Assembly (NCBI GenBank): GCA_905215095.1
Contig: CAJMOL010000125.1
Location: 1 to 5,518 of the forward strand
Length of the DNA stretch: 5,518 bases
DNA from: an uncultured bacterium
Lineage (GTDB): Bacteria; Actinomycetota; Coriobacteriia; Coriobacteriales; Coriobacteriaceae
Direction of reading: 5' to 3'
This document shows positions 1 through 5,518 of this stretch, piece after piece. Position 1 is the first letter of the stretch, and each line of letters begins with the position of its first letter. The position numbers were made by a program, and so were the translations under genes. The notes beneath the pieces were generated by a model. It made no database searches. It saw nothing but the letters and a program-made list of their open reading frames with translations, and was not told where the DNA came from.

Positions 1-65
1 TCGTTTTTGGCAACGACAAGCAGTCCGCTGGTGTCTTTGTCGATGCGATGAACAATGCCGGGACG
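1..65 (-). pseudogene. RluA/RluD-family pseudouridine synthase fragment joined to gpsA
   Basis: Read on the minus strand, these bases encode RPGIVHR, then [14 protein letters not shown]. This is the catalytic signature of RluA/RluD-type rRNA pseudouridine synthases: the Asp of the HRxDKDTSG motif is the catalytic nucleophile in that family. GpsA proteins have nothing like it. The fragment is in the same frame and direction as gpsA and begins at the shared HR/RP position, with the CGT at 63-65 as the likely breakpoint. It is cut by the window edge, so whether the rest of an rluD gene follows cannot be seen. Confidence 0.8.
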
Positions 66-194
66 ATGCTCGCCGTTAATGCCGGCGGCCGTCTGCTCGC
101 TATGGGCCCACATGATCACGCGCTCGGCTCGCGCGGCGGCAAGGCCAGCGACGGCGGTTCCCCAGGAGCCGGAGCCAATCAGCGCAACATTCAT
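1..194 (-). CDS. gpsA: gpsA 5' end running in frame into an rluD-like sequence (partial)
   Basis: The first 44 or so codons encode the N-terminus of NAD(P)-dependent glycerol-3-phosphate dehydrogenase, which reduces dihydroxyacetone phosphate to the glycerol-3-phosphate used by Pls[15 protein letters not shown] carries the Rossmann GxGxWGTA fingerprint (residues 7-14), followed by [19 protein letters not shown], which resembles the normal strand and helix up to the point where the family has HRNPxYLPG. Instead of NPxYL, the frame continues at residue 45 with [20 protein letters not shown], a pseudouridine synthase motif. There is no stop before the left edge. The ATG at 194 is supported by AGGAG 6 nt upstream, and the plsY stop lies 9 nt away, a usual plsY-gpsA layout. 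Only the part from about 63 to 194 is credible as gpsA. As written, the product would lack nearly all of the dehydrogenase. Confidence 0.8.
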   Translation of the reverse strand, partial: MNVALIGSGSWGTAVAGLAAARAERVIMWAHSEQTAAGINGEHRPGIVHRIDKDTSGLLVVAKN

Positions 195-200
195 GACTCT

Positions 201-205
201 CTCCT
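201..205 (-). promoter_or_regulatory. Ribosome binding site of gpsA
   Basis: AGGAG on the minus strand, 6 nt before the ATG at 194. Its first two bases are part of the plsY TAG stop (TAGGAGAG), the same stop-overlapping layout as at der. Confidence 0.8.
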
Positions 206-887
206 ACTTATCGTCGGGCTCGGTGACGCGCTTGGTAAACGAGAGCTTGGACTCCTTACCGGTCATGAGCTTTTTGATGTTCGCGCGATGGGCCCACACC
301 ACGGTGATGCCGATCATCGCCATGCAGAACTTGAGGCCCAGGCTGCTGTACGGAAAGACCGCGCAGGCAGCGATGGGAAGTCCGATGGCAGCGGCGAGCG
401 AGCCCACCGACACGAACTTGGTGATGGCGACGGCCACGATAAACATGCCCAGCAGCGACAGGCCAATGGGCCAGTACCAGGCGAGGATGACACCCAGACC
501 AACGGCGATGCCCTTGCCGCCGTGGAAGTTGAGATAGGGCGAGAAGATATGGCCCCACACGGCTGCCAGGCAAATGACGCCGAGCATCCAGTCGCCGGCG
601 GCACCGGGAGCCATGATGCTCACAGGGAAGCCATAGCCCACGCTCGCGATGAGCGGACGGGCGATAAGGACGCAGATGGCGCCCTTCAGACAGTCGAGCA
701 GCAGCGTGAGCGCCGCGACCTTGGGGCCGGCTACACGCAGGGCGTTGGTGGTGCCGATGTTGCCGGAGCCCGCCTTGCGAATGTCCGTGTGGTTGAACAC
801 GCGGCCCAGGATCAGGCCAAACGGAATCGCTCCGATAAAGAACGAGACCACGGCGCAGATGGCGGTCAGAAGAATCGGATTATGCAT
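204..887 (-). CDS. plsY: Glycerol-3-phosphate acyltransferase PlsY
   Basis: PlsY is an integral membrane enzyme that moves an acyl group from acyl-phosphate to glycerol-3-phosphate, giving 1-acylglycerol-3-phosphate, the first committed step of phospholipid synthesis in most bacteria. The 227 residues alternate hydrophobic segments with the three family motifs: GSGNIGTTNALR (40-51), GHIFSPYLNFHGGKG (112-126) and HRANIKKLMTGKE (200-212). The DCLKG turn at 65-69 is also typical. An IGAIPFGLILGR stretch in the first membrane helix fits the family. The ATG at 887 is chosen because it follows AAGGAG by 7 nt and begins at the family's hydrophobic N-terminus; the frame open to 935 would add a polar tail without similarity. 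The start overlaps the der stop by 8 nt. The gpsA gene follows after 9 nt and would supply the substrate, so the pairing makes biochemical sense. Confidence 0.97.
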   Translation of the reverse strand: MHNPILLTAICAVVSFFIGAIPFGLILGRVFNHTDIRKAGSGNIGTTNALRVAGPKVAALTLLLDCLKGAICVLIARPLIASVGYGFPVSIMAPGAAGDWMLGVICLAAVWGHIFSPYLNFHGGKGIAVGLGVILAWYWPIGLSLLGMFIVAVAITKFVSVGSLAAAIGLPIAACAVFPYSSLGLKFCMAMIGITVVWAHRANIKKLMTGKESKLSFTKRVTEPDDK

Positions 888-2214
888 CCTTTTGCTCCTT
901 CTTCCTAAAGAAGAGTCGAATGGGCGTGCCGGCAAAATCGAAGGTCGAACGCATGCGGTTCTCGACGTAGCGCTGGTAGGTGTCGTTGACCAGGTCGCTG
1001 TGGTTGACGAAGAACGTGAACGTCGGCGGGTTGACGCCCGTCTGAGTCACGTAGTGCATGCGCAGGCGGCGCTTGCCGTCCACCACGGTGTGACCGAACT
1101 CGCGCAGGTCGGTGAGGAATGTGTTAAGGCGCGAGGTGCTGATCTTTTGCGAACGCGTCTTCTCGGCGGCATCGACCATGCCCCAGATCTTTTCGATGCT
1201 GCGGCCGGTCAGAGCAGAGATGCGCAGGTACTGGGCCCAGGGAGCCATGACGCCCAGACGGCGGTCGACGGTCTCCATGCAGGCCTCGCGCTTGCGGTCG
1301 TCGTCGAGCAGATCCCACTTGTTGAGCAACACGACGATGGCGCAGCCTCGCTCGATGGCCAAGCCCATGACCTTCTGGTCCTGCTCGGTAACGCCCACGG
1401 AGGCGTCGACGACAAGCAGCGCCACGTCGGCGCGATCGATGGCGCGAAGGCCGCGGACCATGGAGTAGTACTCGATGTTCTCGTATACGGTGCTCTTCTT
1501 GCGAATGCCCGCGGTGTCGACCATGCGGTAATGCTTGCCGTTGCGCTCGACGACGGTATCGATGGCGTCGCGCGTGGTGCCGGCGATATTGGACACGATG
1601 GAGCGGTCGGCACCCAGGATGCGGTTGAACAGCGACGACTTACCGGCATTGGGGCGGCCGATAATGGCGACGTTCAACGCGTCGGGGAACTCGTCGGCGC
1701 CCTCGTCCTCTTCCTCGGGGAGCAAGGCCACGATGTCGTCGAGCAGGTCGCCCGTGCCGTGGCCATGCAGAGCCGACAGCGGCGTGGGCTCACCGATGCC
1801 GAGCGAATAGAACTCCCAGATGCTGTCGTTCTCGCGATCGGGGTTGTCGAGCTTGTTAACCAGCAGAAAGACCGGCTTGTCGCAGCGCTTGAGCATGCGG
1901 GCGACCGACTCGTCCTCTTCGGTGACGCCGGTGCGGCCGTCGACCACAAACAGGATGACGGCGGCTTCCTCGGCGGCGGCGAGGGCCTGGTCGCGGATGG
2001 ACGTGGCAAAGACGTCATCGCTCTTAAGCGGCTCGATACCGCCCGTGTCGACGATGGTGAACTCGCGGCCGTTCCAATCGGCCGTGTGATACGAGCGGTC
2101 GCGCGTGACGCCGCGGGACTCGTGGACGATAGCGTCCGAGGTCTGGGCCAGGCGGTTAACGAGCGTGGACTTGCCCACGTTGGGGCGTCCGACGACGGCG
2201 ACGATAGGTTTCAT
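880..2214 (-). CDS. der: Ribosome biogenesis GTPase Der (EngA)
   Basis: Der is an essential cytoplasmic GTPase with two tandem G domains that assists 50S subunit maturation. The 444-residue length is typical. G domain 1 shows the P-loop GRPNVGKS (9-16), Thr37 in the switch region (GVTRD), DTGG (56-59) and NKLD (120-123). An acidic linker (PEEEDEGADE, about 166-175) leads to G domain 2, with GRPNAGKS (186-193), GTTRD (212-216), DTAG (233-236) and NKWD (298-301). The C-terminal KH-like domain, from about residue 350, ends in FRKKEQKDA. All GTP-binding motifs are intact. The start at 2214 is set by MKPIVAVVGRPNVGKS and an AAAGGAG 5 nt upstream; the longer open frame to 2385 is spurious read-through into the previous gene. 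The stop overlaps the plsY start by 8 nt, so plsY translation is probably coupled to der. Confidence 0.97.
   Translation of the reverse strand: MKPIVAVVGRPNVGKSTLVNRLAQTSDAIVHESRGVTRDRSYHTADWNGREFTIVDTGGIEPLKSDDVFATSIRDQALAAAEEAAVILFVVDGRTGVTEEDESVARMLKRCDKPVFLLVNKLDNPDRENDSIWEFYSLGIGEPTPLSALHGHGTGDLLDDIVALLPEEEDEGADEFPDALNVAIIGRPNAGKSSLFNRILGADRSIVSNIAGTTRDAIDTVVERNGKHYRMVDTAGIRKKSTVYENIEYYSMVRGLRAIDRADVALLVVDASVGVTEQDQKVMGLAIERGCAIVVLLNKWDLLDDDRKREACMETVDRRLGVMAPWAQYLRISALTGRSIEKIWGMVDAAEKTRSQKISTSRLNTFLTDLREFGHTVVDGKRRLRMHYVTQTGVNPPTFTFFVNHSDLVNDTYQRYVENRMRSTFDFAGTPIRLFFRKKEQKDA
895..900 (-). promoter_or_regulatory. Ribosome binding site of plsY
   Basis: AAGGAG on the minus strand inside the last der codons, 7 nt before the ATG at 887. 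It supports the shorter plsY start over the upstream in-frame one at 935. Confidence 0.8.
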
Positions 2215-2219
2215 CTGCA

Positions 2220-2226
2220 CTCCTTT
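2220..2226 (-). promoter_or_regulatory. Ribosome binding site of der
   Basis: AAAGGAG on the minus strand, 5 nt before the ATG at 2214. It overlaps the TAA stop of the DUF512 gene (TAAAGGAG), so termination and re-initiation share the same bases. It decides the der start against the longer upstream open frame. Confidence 0.85.
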
Positions 2227-3667
2227 AATGGGTAGGGTCAGCGGAATTAGTAGAGTCGGCAGGCACAATGCCAAGGATGTGCTCCAGGGTATCGAGCAGT
2301 TCATGCGGCATGGTCGACACCACATGAACATCGGCGCCGCGACTGGTAAGGCTTGCGAGTAAATCGTCACGATGATACTCGTCAAGCGTCATGTCGTCAG
2401 CGTTGAACATGAGCTTAGGCACAAAGAGCATAACCCCTGACAGGTCTTTCGGCAGCTGCTCAAGGATATCGCTGGCGACGATGAGGCCGGTCACGTCCAC
2501 GTTACCGCCGAAGTAGCGGTTTTTGATGGCCGTGACGGTGCCGGAAAGGCCCTGTGGAGACTCCACGAAGCGGGCGACGGTATCGCGTGCGCTGGCGCCC
2601 GAAAGACATACCAGGCGCTGGTCGCGGTCGGTCATAGCCTTGCGAACGCGGGCAAGGCGCTCGGCGCCGGTGGCAAGCACGTCGTCGGTCTCGTCCAGAT
2701 ACGAGCGGATCATGCCGATGCCGTCGTAGTACTGCGGGTAGCCGTCGTAAAAGTCCGCCTCGGGCGGCTCGATGCCGGCGTCCAGATAGAACTCGTCGCT
2801 CATCTGGAACGTGTGGCGGCCAAAGCGCTCGTAGGCTCGATCCTGGAAGGGACGGATCATGGCAATGGTCTCGCGCGCGAGCTCAGGTTTGTCGCTGTAT
2901 GACCAAGTAAAGCGATTCTGGTGCTTGGTGAAGCCCAGCGGCACGATGCCCAGGCTCGTGATCTGCTCGTGCTCCTCGCAAAAGCGCAGGGTCTTTTGCA
3001 GTTCCTCGCCGTCGTTCATGCCGGGGCACAGCACGATCTGCGCGTGAATCTCGATGCCGGCGGCCATGATGGCCTCGAGCACATCCATGCCGCGCTGGGC
3101 GTTGCGGCCCATCATGCGGCGGCGGACGTCGGGGCTTACGGCGTGGACCGAGACGTTCATCGGGCTCATGTTGCGGTCGATAACGTTTTGCACGTCCTCG
3201 TCGGTGAGGTTCGTGAGCGTGACAAAGTTACCCTGCAAAAAGCTCAGGCGGTAATCGTCATCGCGAATATAGAGCGTAGAGCGGCCGCCCTTGGGCAGCA
3301 TGGTCATAAAGCAGAACACGCAGGCGTTCACACAGGTTCGCATGCCATCGAAGATGGGGCCATCGAACTCAAGGCCCCAGTCCTCGCCCGGGAAGCGGTC
3401 GAGTTCCACGGGGGTGACGGTGTTGTCGCGCGGGTCGAGAACCTCGAGGTCGACGGTGTCGTCGTCGGCCTCCCAGAGCCACACGATCATGTCGGTGAGT
3501 ACCTCACCGTTGACCGTAAGCACGCGCATGCCCGGCTCGATACCCACATCCCATGCGGGCGATTCGGGGCGCACGTTTTTAACGAGCGCGCCATCACCCG
3601 GCTCGGGGTCGCGGCTGCGCCCGTAATCGGCCACCTCGGCGGCGTATGCGGGTACGGTCTGGTCCAT
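2225..3667 (-). CDS. Radical SAM protein with PDZ and DUF512 domains, function unknown
   Basis: A 480-residue cytoplasmic iron-sulfur protein of the DUF512 family. Residues about 26-95 form a PDZ-like module (VRPESPAWDVGIEPGMRVLT, then VNGEVL). The radical SAM cysteines are Cys112, Cys116 and Cys119 (CVNACVFC), followed by the family signature DDDYRLSFL (136-144) and GNFVTLTNL (146-154). MNVSVHA (170-176), CPGMNDG (214-220) and VPLGFTKH (242-249) mark later barrel strands. The DUF512 part follows, with SDEFY at 290-294 and a C-terminal VTGLIVASDIL stretch. The usual QLENGVG motif is QYYDGIG here (312-318). No substrate is established for the family; its position between ispH and der recurs in Gram-positive genomes. 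The ATG at 3667 is chosen because it lies 2 nt after the ispH stop and the residues ahead of it overlap ispH without family similarity. Its Shine-Dalgarno is 14 nt away, which is long, so the start is less certain than the family. Confidence 0.9.
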   Translation of the reverse strand: MDQTVPAYAAEVADYGRSRDPEPGDGALVKNVRPESPAWDVGIEPGMRVLTVNGEVLTDMIVWLWEADDDTVDLEVLDPRDNTVTPVELDRFPGEDWGLEFDGPIFDGMRTCVNACVFCFMTMLPKGGRSTLYIRDDDYRLSFLQGNFVTLTNLTDEDVQNVIDRNMSPMNVSVHAVSPDVRRRMMGRNAQRGMDVLEAIMAAGIEIHAQIVLCPGMNDGEELQKTLRFCEEHEQITSLGIVPLGFTKHQNRFTWSYSDKPELARETIAMIRPFQDRAYERFGRHTFQMSDEFYLDAGIEPPEADFYDGYPQYYDGIGMIRSYLDETDDVLATGAERLARVRKAMTDRDQRLVCLSGASARDTVARFVESPQGLSGTVTAIKNRYFGGNVDVTGLIVASDILEQLPKDLSGVMLFVPKLMFNADDMTLDEYHRDDLLASLTSRGADVHVVSTMPHELLDTLEHILGIVPADSTNSADPTH

Positions 3668-3669
3668 GA

Positions 3670-4548
3670 TTAGCGGCAAAGCTCCTTGATGCGCGCGACG
3701 GCGCGTTCGATGTGTTCTTGCGGGGTGGAAGCGCCGGCGGTGATACCGATGTGGCGCGCCCTGGCAAACCATGCGGCCTCGAGCTCGGAAGCTTCCTCGA
3801 TGTGATGGGTATGCTCGCAGGCATCGGCGCAGATCTGTGCCGGGATGCCGGGGAGAGCGCCGTGGCCTCGGCGGTGGAGATTGGCAAGTGCGGCAGCGGC
3901 CTGCTGGCGTTCGCTCGTAGCAGCGCAGATGGTGTTGATCACACGCAGTTCCTGCACGCGAGGCGTGATGGCAGCCACGACCTCGGCTAAGTTCTGCGCG
4001 GTCTGGGTGGTCTGCACAACCAGGCCCACCTTGCCCTTGAGTGACAGCGCGTCCGCATCGTCGGCACAGCTCACGACCTGCGCGTCATCGCCGGCGTGGC
4101 CCAGGATGCCCTCGACTTCGGGGTGGCCCGGCTCGCCCACGACGATCACACGGTAGCCCTCGCGCACCAGGCGCTCGGCGGCCACGTGGACCTTCTTGAC
4201 GTAGGGGCAGGTGGCGTCGACCACGGTAAGACCGCGATCGTGAGCTGCATCGATCACCTGCGGCACCACGCCGTGGGCGCGGATGATTACGGTGCCCGAC
4301 GCGGCATCGTCCAAGGTGTCGGCCAGACCAACGCCTGCCTCGGCAAGCTCGCGCACCACGATGGGGTTGTGGATGAGCGGGCCCAGGGTGTGGACCTGAG
4401 CGCTCTCCCCTGCCTGCGGCGCGGTGGCCAGCGCCATGTCGAGCGCGCGCTGCACGCCGTAGCAGGTGCCGGCATGGGCTGCGATCTCGATGGTGGGGAC
4501 GACCTCCTCAGCGGCGGCCGCAGCGGTATTCATGACGTTCTCACCCAT
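3670..4548 (-). CDS. ispH: 4-hydroxy-3-methylbut-2-enyl diphosphate reductase with altered substrate loop
   Basis: IspH (LytB) is the [4Fe-4S] enzyme that reduces HMBPP to IPP and DMAPP, the last step of the MEP isoprenoid pathway. Numbering from the ATG at 4548 (292 aa), the three cluster cysteines are Cys29 (HAGTCYGV), Cys114 (DATCP) and Cys208 (NTICAAT). Other active-site groups are present: His60 (GPLIHNP), His92 (RAHGV), His142 and Glu144 (GHPEVEG), the TTQT stretch near 180, and Ser274 (TAGAS). The conserved loop holding the Ser-Ser/Gly-Asn group between Cys208 and Ser274 is absent; residues 224-238 are unrelated sequence, and the span is about six residues shorter than in the E. coli enzyme. 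Activity is therefore uncertain. The start is ambiguous: the ATG at 4548 sits 2 nt after the plsC stop with a weak AGG, while the ATG at 4533 has a GGTGAG before it. The N-terminal extension is Ala-rich. The stop lies 2 nt before the radical SAM gene. Confidence 0.88.
   Translation of the reverse strand: MGENVMNTAAAAAEEVVPTIEIAAHAGTCYGVQRALDMALATAPQAGESAQVHTLGPLIHNPIVVRELAEAGVGLADTLDDAASGTVIIRAHGVVPQVIDAAHDRGLTVVDATCPYVKKVHVAAERLVREGYRVIVVGEPGHPEVEGILGHAGDDAQVVSCADDADALSLKGKVGLVVQTTQTAQNLAEVVAAITPRVQELRVINTICAATSERQQAAAALANLHRRGHGALPGIPAQICADACEHTHHIEEASELEAAWFARARHIGITAGASTPQEHIERAVARIKELCR
3682..3687 (-). promoter_or_regulatory. Probable ribosome binding site of the DUF512 gene
   Basis: AAGGAG on the minus strand inside the last ispH codons, 14 nt before the ATG at 3667. 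The spacing is longer than usual, so initiation may rely on coupling to termination of ispH, whose TAA lies 2 nt from the start. Confidence 0.45.
3835..3879 (-). other. Aberrant segment replacing the IspH NSxN substrate-binding loop
   Basis: These 15 codons of ispH (residues 224-238, LHRRGHGALPGIPAQ) stand where the family has a hydrophobic strand, a GG turn and a Ser-Ser/Gly-Asn motif that binds the HMBPP diphosphate. The sequence on each side (SERQQAAAALAN before, ICADACEHTHHIEEASEL after) aligns residue for residue with normal IspH. I read the other two minus-strand frames here and neither restores the motif, so a simple pair of compensating frameshifts does not explain it. The GGC-CAC-GGC stretch could be a remnant of the GG turn. 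Whether this is a sequence error or a real change cannot be settled from the window. Confidence 0.7.
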
Positions 4549-4550
4549 GG

Positions 4551-5279
4551 CTAGAACCTGCCCGGGTGCTCGGCGCACAGGTCGTCGCGCATGGCGTAGA
4601 CGCGGTTCATGGCCTCGGACTCAAACCATGCCAGGCGCTCCTTGCGCTTGAGCTCGGCCGGTGCGTCGGAAAGCGAGACAGCCTTGCCGGCACGAATCCA
4701 GCACTTCTTGGGGCGCATGAGCTTTTTGCCTTTGGGCGTGATGTCGGCCCAGCCACAAATGGCGAGCGGGTTGACGGGCGCCTTGCCCATCTGGGCGATG
4801 AGCGCAAAGCCGCCGTGGACCTCGGGCTTGATCTCGCGCGAGCGGATGCGCGTGCCCTCGGGGAAGATCAGGACGTCCTCACCGCGCTGCAGAGCATGCT
4901 GGGCGGCGCGCAGACACTTCATGTCGGCGGTGCCGCGCTCGACAGGAATACCGCCCACGCGGCTAAAGGCCCAGCGCACAATCTTGGTCTTGGCAAACTC
5001 GGACTTAAAAATGGGGCGAATGCGGCGGCCGCCAAAGAACAGCGCCGTCTCTACAGCCAGGAGCTCGGCCATCGAGGTGTGGTTGCAGATGACCACGCTG
5101 CCGCGGCCTTCCTGGCGCTCAAACAGCAAGTCGGCGTCCTCGACCTTCCAGCGCCACATGAGCTTGGAGAAGACCCACAGGATGCCCATGACCACGACGA
5201 CGGTGCCGCGGATGAGCGCCGGGAACTCGGCGTACGGGGCGTTGTAGTAATCCTCGGGCGTCTGCTTAAACAGGCGCAT
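4551..5279 (-). CDS. plsC: PlsC-like 1-acylglycerol-3-phosphate acyltransferase (HX4E variant)
   Basis: A 242-residue membrane-associated acyltransferase of the PlsC family, which normally adds the second acyl chain to lysophosphatidate to give phosphatidate. One hydrophobic segment lies at about residues 22-41. Next comes the catalytic block NHTSMAE at 66-72, where the family has NHxxxxD; here the last residue is Glu, encoded by GAG. Motif II is GGIPVERG (109-116), motif III FPEGTR (139-144), and motif IV is the PVNPLAI stretch near 168-174. Length is normal for the family. The ATG at 5279 is supported by a near-perfect AAAGGAGGT five bases upstream. The stop is 2 nt from the ispH start. PlsY and GpsA, encoded in the same operon, supply the preceding steps, which fits phosphatidate synthesis. 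The exact acyl donor and acceptor are inferred. The Glu may be a lineage trait or may change activity. Confidence 0.85.
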   Translation of the reverse strand: MRLFKQTPEDYYNAPYAEFPALIRGTVVVVMGILWVFSKLMWRWKVEDADLLFERQEGRGSVVICNHTSMAELLAVETALFFGGRRIRPIFKSEFAKTKIVRWAFSRVGGIPVERGTADMKCLRAAQHALQRGEDVLIFPEGTRIRSREIKPEVHGGFALIAQMGKAPVNPLAICGWADITPKGKKLMRPKKCWIRAGKAVSLSDAPAELKRKERLAWFESEAMNRVYAMRDDLCAEHPGRF

Positions 5280-5282
5280 GGG

Positions 5283-5518
5283 CTACCTCCTTTGGTTGAT
5301 GAGGTCCTCGATAATGCGGACGACCTCATCGATGGTGTGGGCGGTGGAGTCGACGTGCACGGCGTCCTCGGCGGGCACGAGTGGCGCGACCTCGCGGCTG
5401 CTGTCGAGCTTGTCGCGCTGCTTAAGGGCGTCGAGGGTCTCGTCGACCTCGGCTTCGAGCTGCTCGGACGTGAGCGGCTGGGCGTCGTTTTGGTGACGCT
5501 GCAGCACGCGGCGGCGGG
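5283..5518 (-). CDS. cmk: Cytidylate kinase, C-terminal part (5' end outside window)
   Basis: Cytidylate kinase phosphorylates CMP and dCMP with ATP in the cytoplasm. Only the last 77 or so codons are present; the frame is open to the right edge, so the start lies beyond it. The GTG at 5507 is internal, not a start. What identifies it is the kinase C-terminus: a charged helix, then RDKLDSSREVAPLVPAEDAV, which carries the RDxxDSxRxxAPL motif whose Asp and Arg contact the CMP in this family. It ends with the usual iDSTxxTIDEVVxxI segment and a short basic tail. The TAG stop lies inside the Shine-Dalgarno region of the acyltransferase gene, whose ATG follows after 3 nt, so the two are probably translationally coupled. 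The cmk-plsC-ispH order is known from other Gram-positive lineages, which supports the call. The missing P-loop half cannot be judged. Confidence 0.9.
   Translation of the reverse strand, partial: RRRVLQRHQNDAQPLTSEQLEAEVDETLDALKQRDKLDSSREVAPLVPAEDAVHVDSTAHTIDEVVRIIEDLINQRR
5285..5293 (-). promoter_or_regulatory. Ribosome binding site of the plsC-like gene
   Basis: AAAGGAGGT on the minus strand, five bases before the ATG at 5279. It nearly matches the full anti-Shine-Dalgarno complement and runs through the last cmk codons into the cmk TAG stop. Ribosomes finishing cmk would thus unload on the next start. It is the strongest site in the window. Confidence 0.8.

Noticed and set aside
48..908. 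A 286-codon plus-strand open frame across gpsA and plsY
   Set aside because: It is antisense to plsY, which has all its family motifs, and reads as a polar, Gly/His/Asp-rich string with no domain.
649..2235. A 528-codon plus-strand open frame opposite der and part of plsY
   Set aside because: It lies antisense to der, whose domains and GTPase motifs are complete. The translation is low-complexity Ala/Val/Asp-rich with no recognisable domain and no ribosome binding site. Long antisense frames are expected opposite GC-rich genes.
2215..2385. An N-terminal extension of der up to an ATG at 2385
   Set aside because: These codons overlap the end of the DUF512 gene, match nothing in Der, and the start at 2214 has its own strong AAAGGAG and begins exactly at the conserved N-terminus.
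2921..3673. A 250-codon plus-strand open frame opposite the DUF512 gene
   Set aside because: Compositional shadow of the radical SAM gene: rich in His, Val, Asp and Ala, without motifs or start signals.
3668..3772. An N-terminal extension of the DUF512 protein to 3772
   Set aside because: It would overlap ispH by about 100 bases with an Arg/His-rich sequence unlike the family; the ATG at 3667 follows the ispH stop directly.
3594..3887. A 97-codon minus-strand frame across the odd ispH loop, as possible evidence of a frameshift
   Set aside because: Its translation through the loop (ISTAEATALSPAS) does not contain the missing IspH motif, so it gives no support for a simple frameshift and is probably a shadow frame.

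Overview
The window is one uninterrupted block of seven genes, all on the minus strand, so it reads from right to left. The order of transcription is cmk (3' end only), a PlsC-type acyltransferase gene, ispH, a radical SAM/PDZ/DUF512 gene, der, plsY, and the 5' end of gpsA. No gap between genes exceeds 10 nt. The der and plsY genes overlap by 8 nt, and several Shine-Dalgarno sequences lie on or across the stop codon of the gene before. I see no terminator, internal promoter, RNA gene, mobile element, CRISPR array or notable repeat. The block behaves as one polycistronic, translationally coupled housekeeping operon.

The organism is a GC-rich bacterium. The gene set, the GC-rich codon choice, the strong AAGGAG-type ribosome binding sites and the DUF512-der-plsY-gpsA order suggest a gut Coriobacteriia such as Collinsella or a relative. 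This taxonomic call rests on recognition and inference, not on a database search.

The genes cover CMP phosphorylation (Cmk), two glycerolipid acyl transfers (PlsY makes lysophosphatidate, the PlsC-like protein would make phosphatidate), the glycerol-3-phosphate supply for PlsY (GpsA), the last step of the MEP isoprenoid pathway (IspH), 50S ribosome assembly (Der), and a conserved radical SAM protein of unknown function. Lipid and isoprenoid precursor synthesis is thus joined to a ribosome-assembly GTPase.

There are two real anomalies. First, at the left edge the gpsA frame runs from a normal GpsA N-terminus straight, in frame, into the catalytic motif of an RluA/RluD pseudouridine synthase. 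This is either an assembly chimera or a true rearrangement. Second, IspH lacks the conserved Ser/Asn substrate-binding loop: about 15 unrelated residues replace a stretch roughly six residues longer, while both flanks align well. Smaller oddities are a Glu in place of the usual Asp in the acyltransferase HX4D motif, and divergent residues in the DUF512 protein. I found no convincing new multi-gene system.
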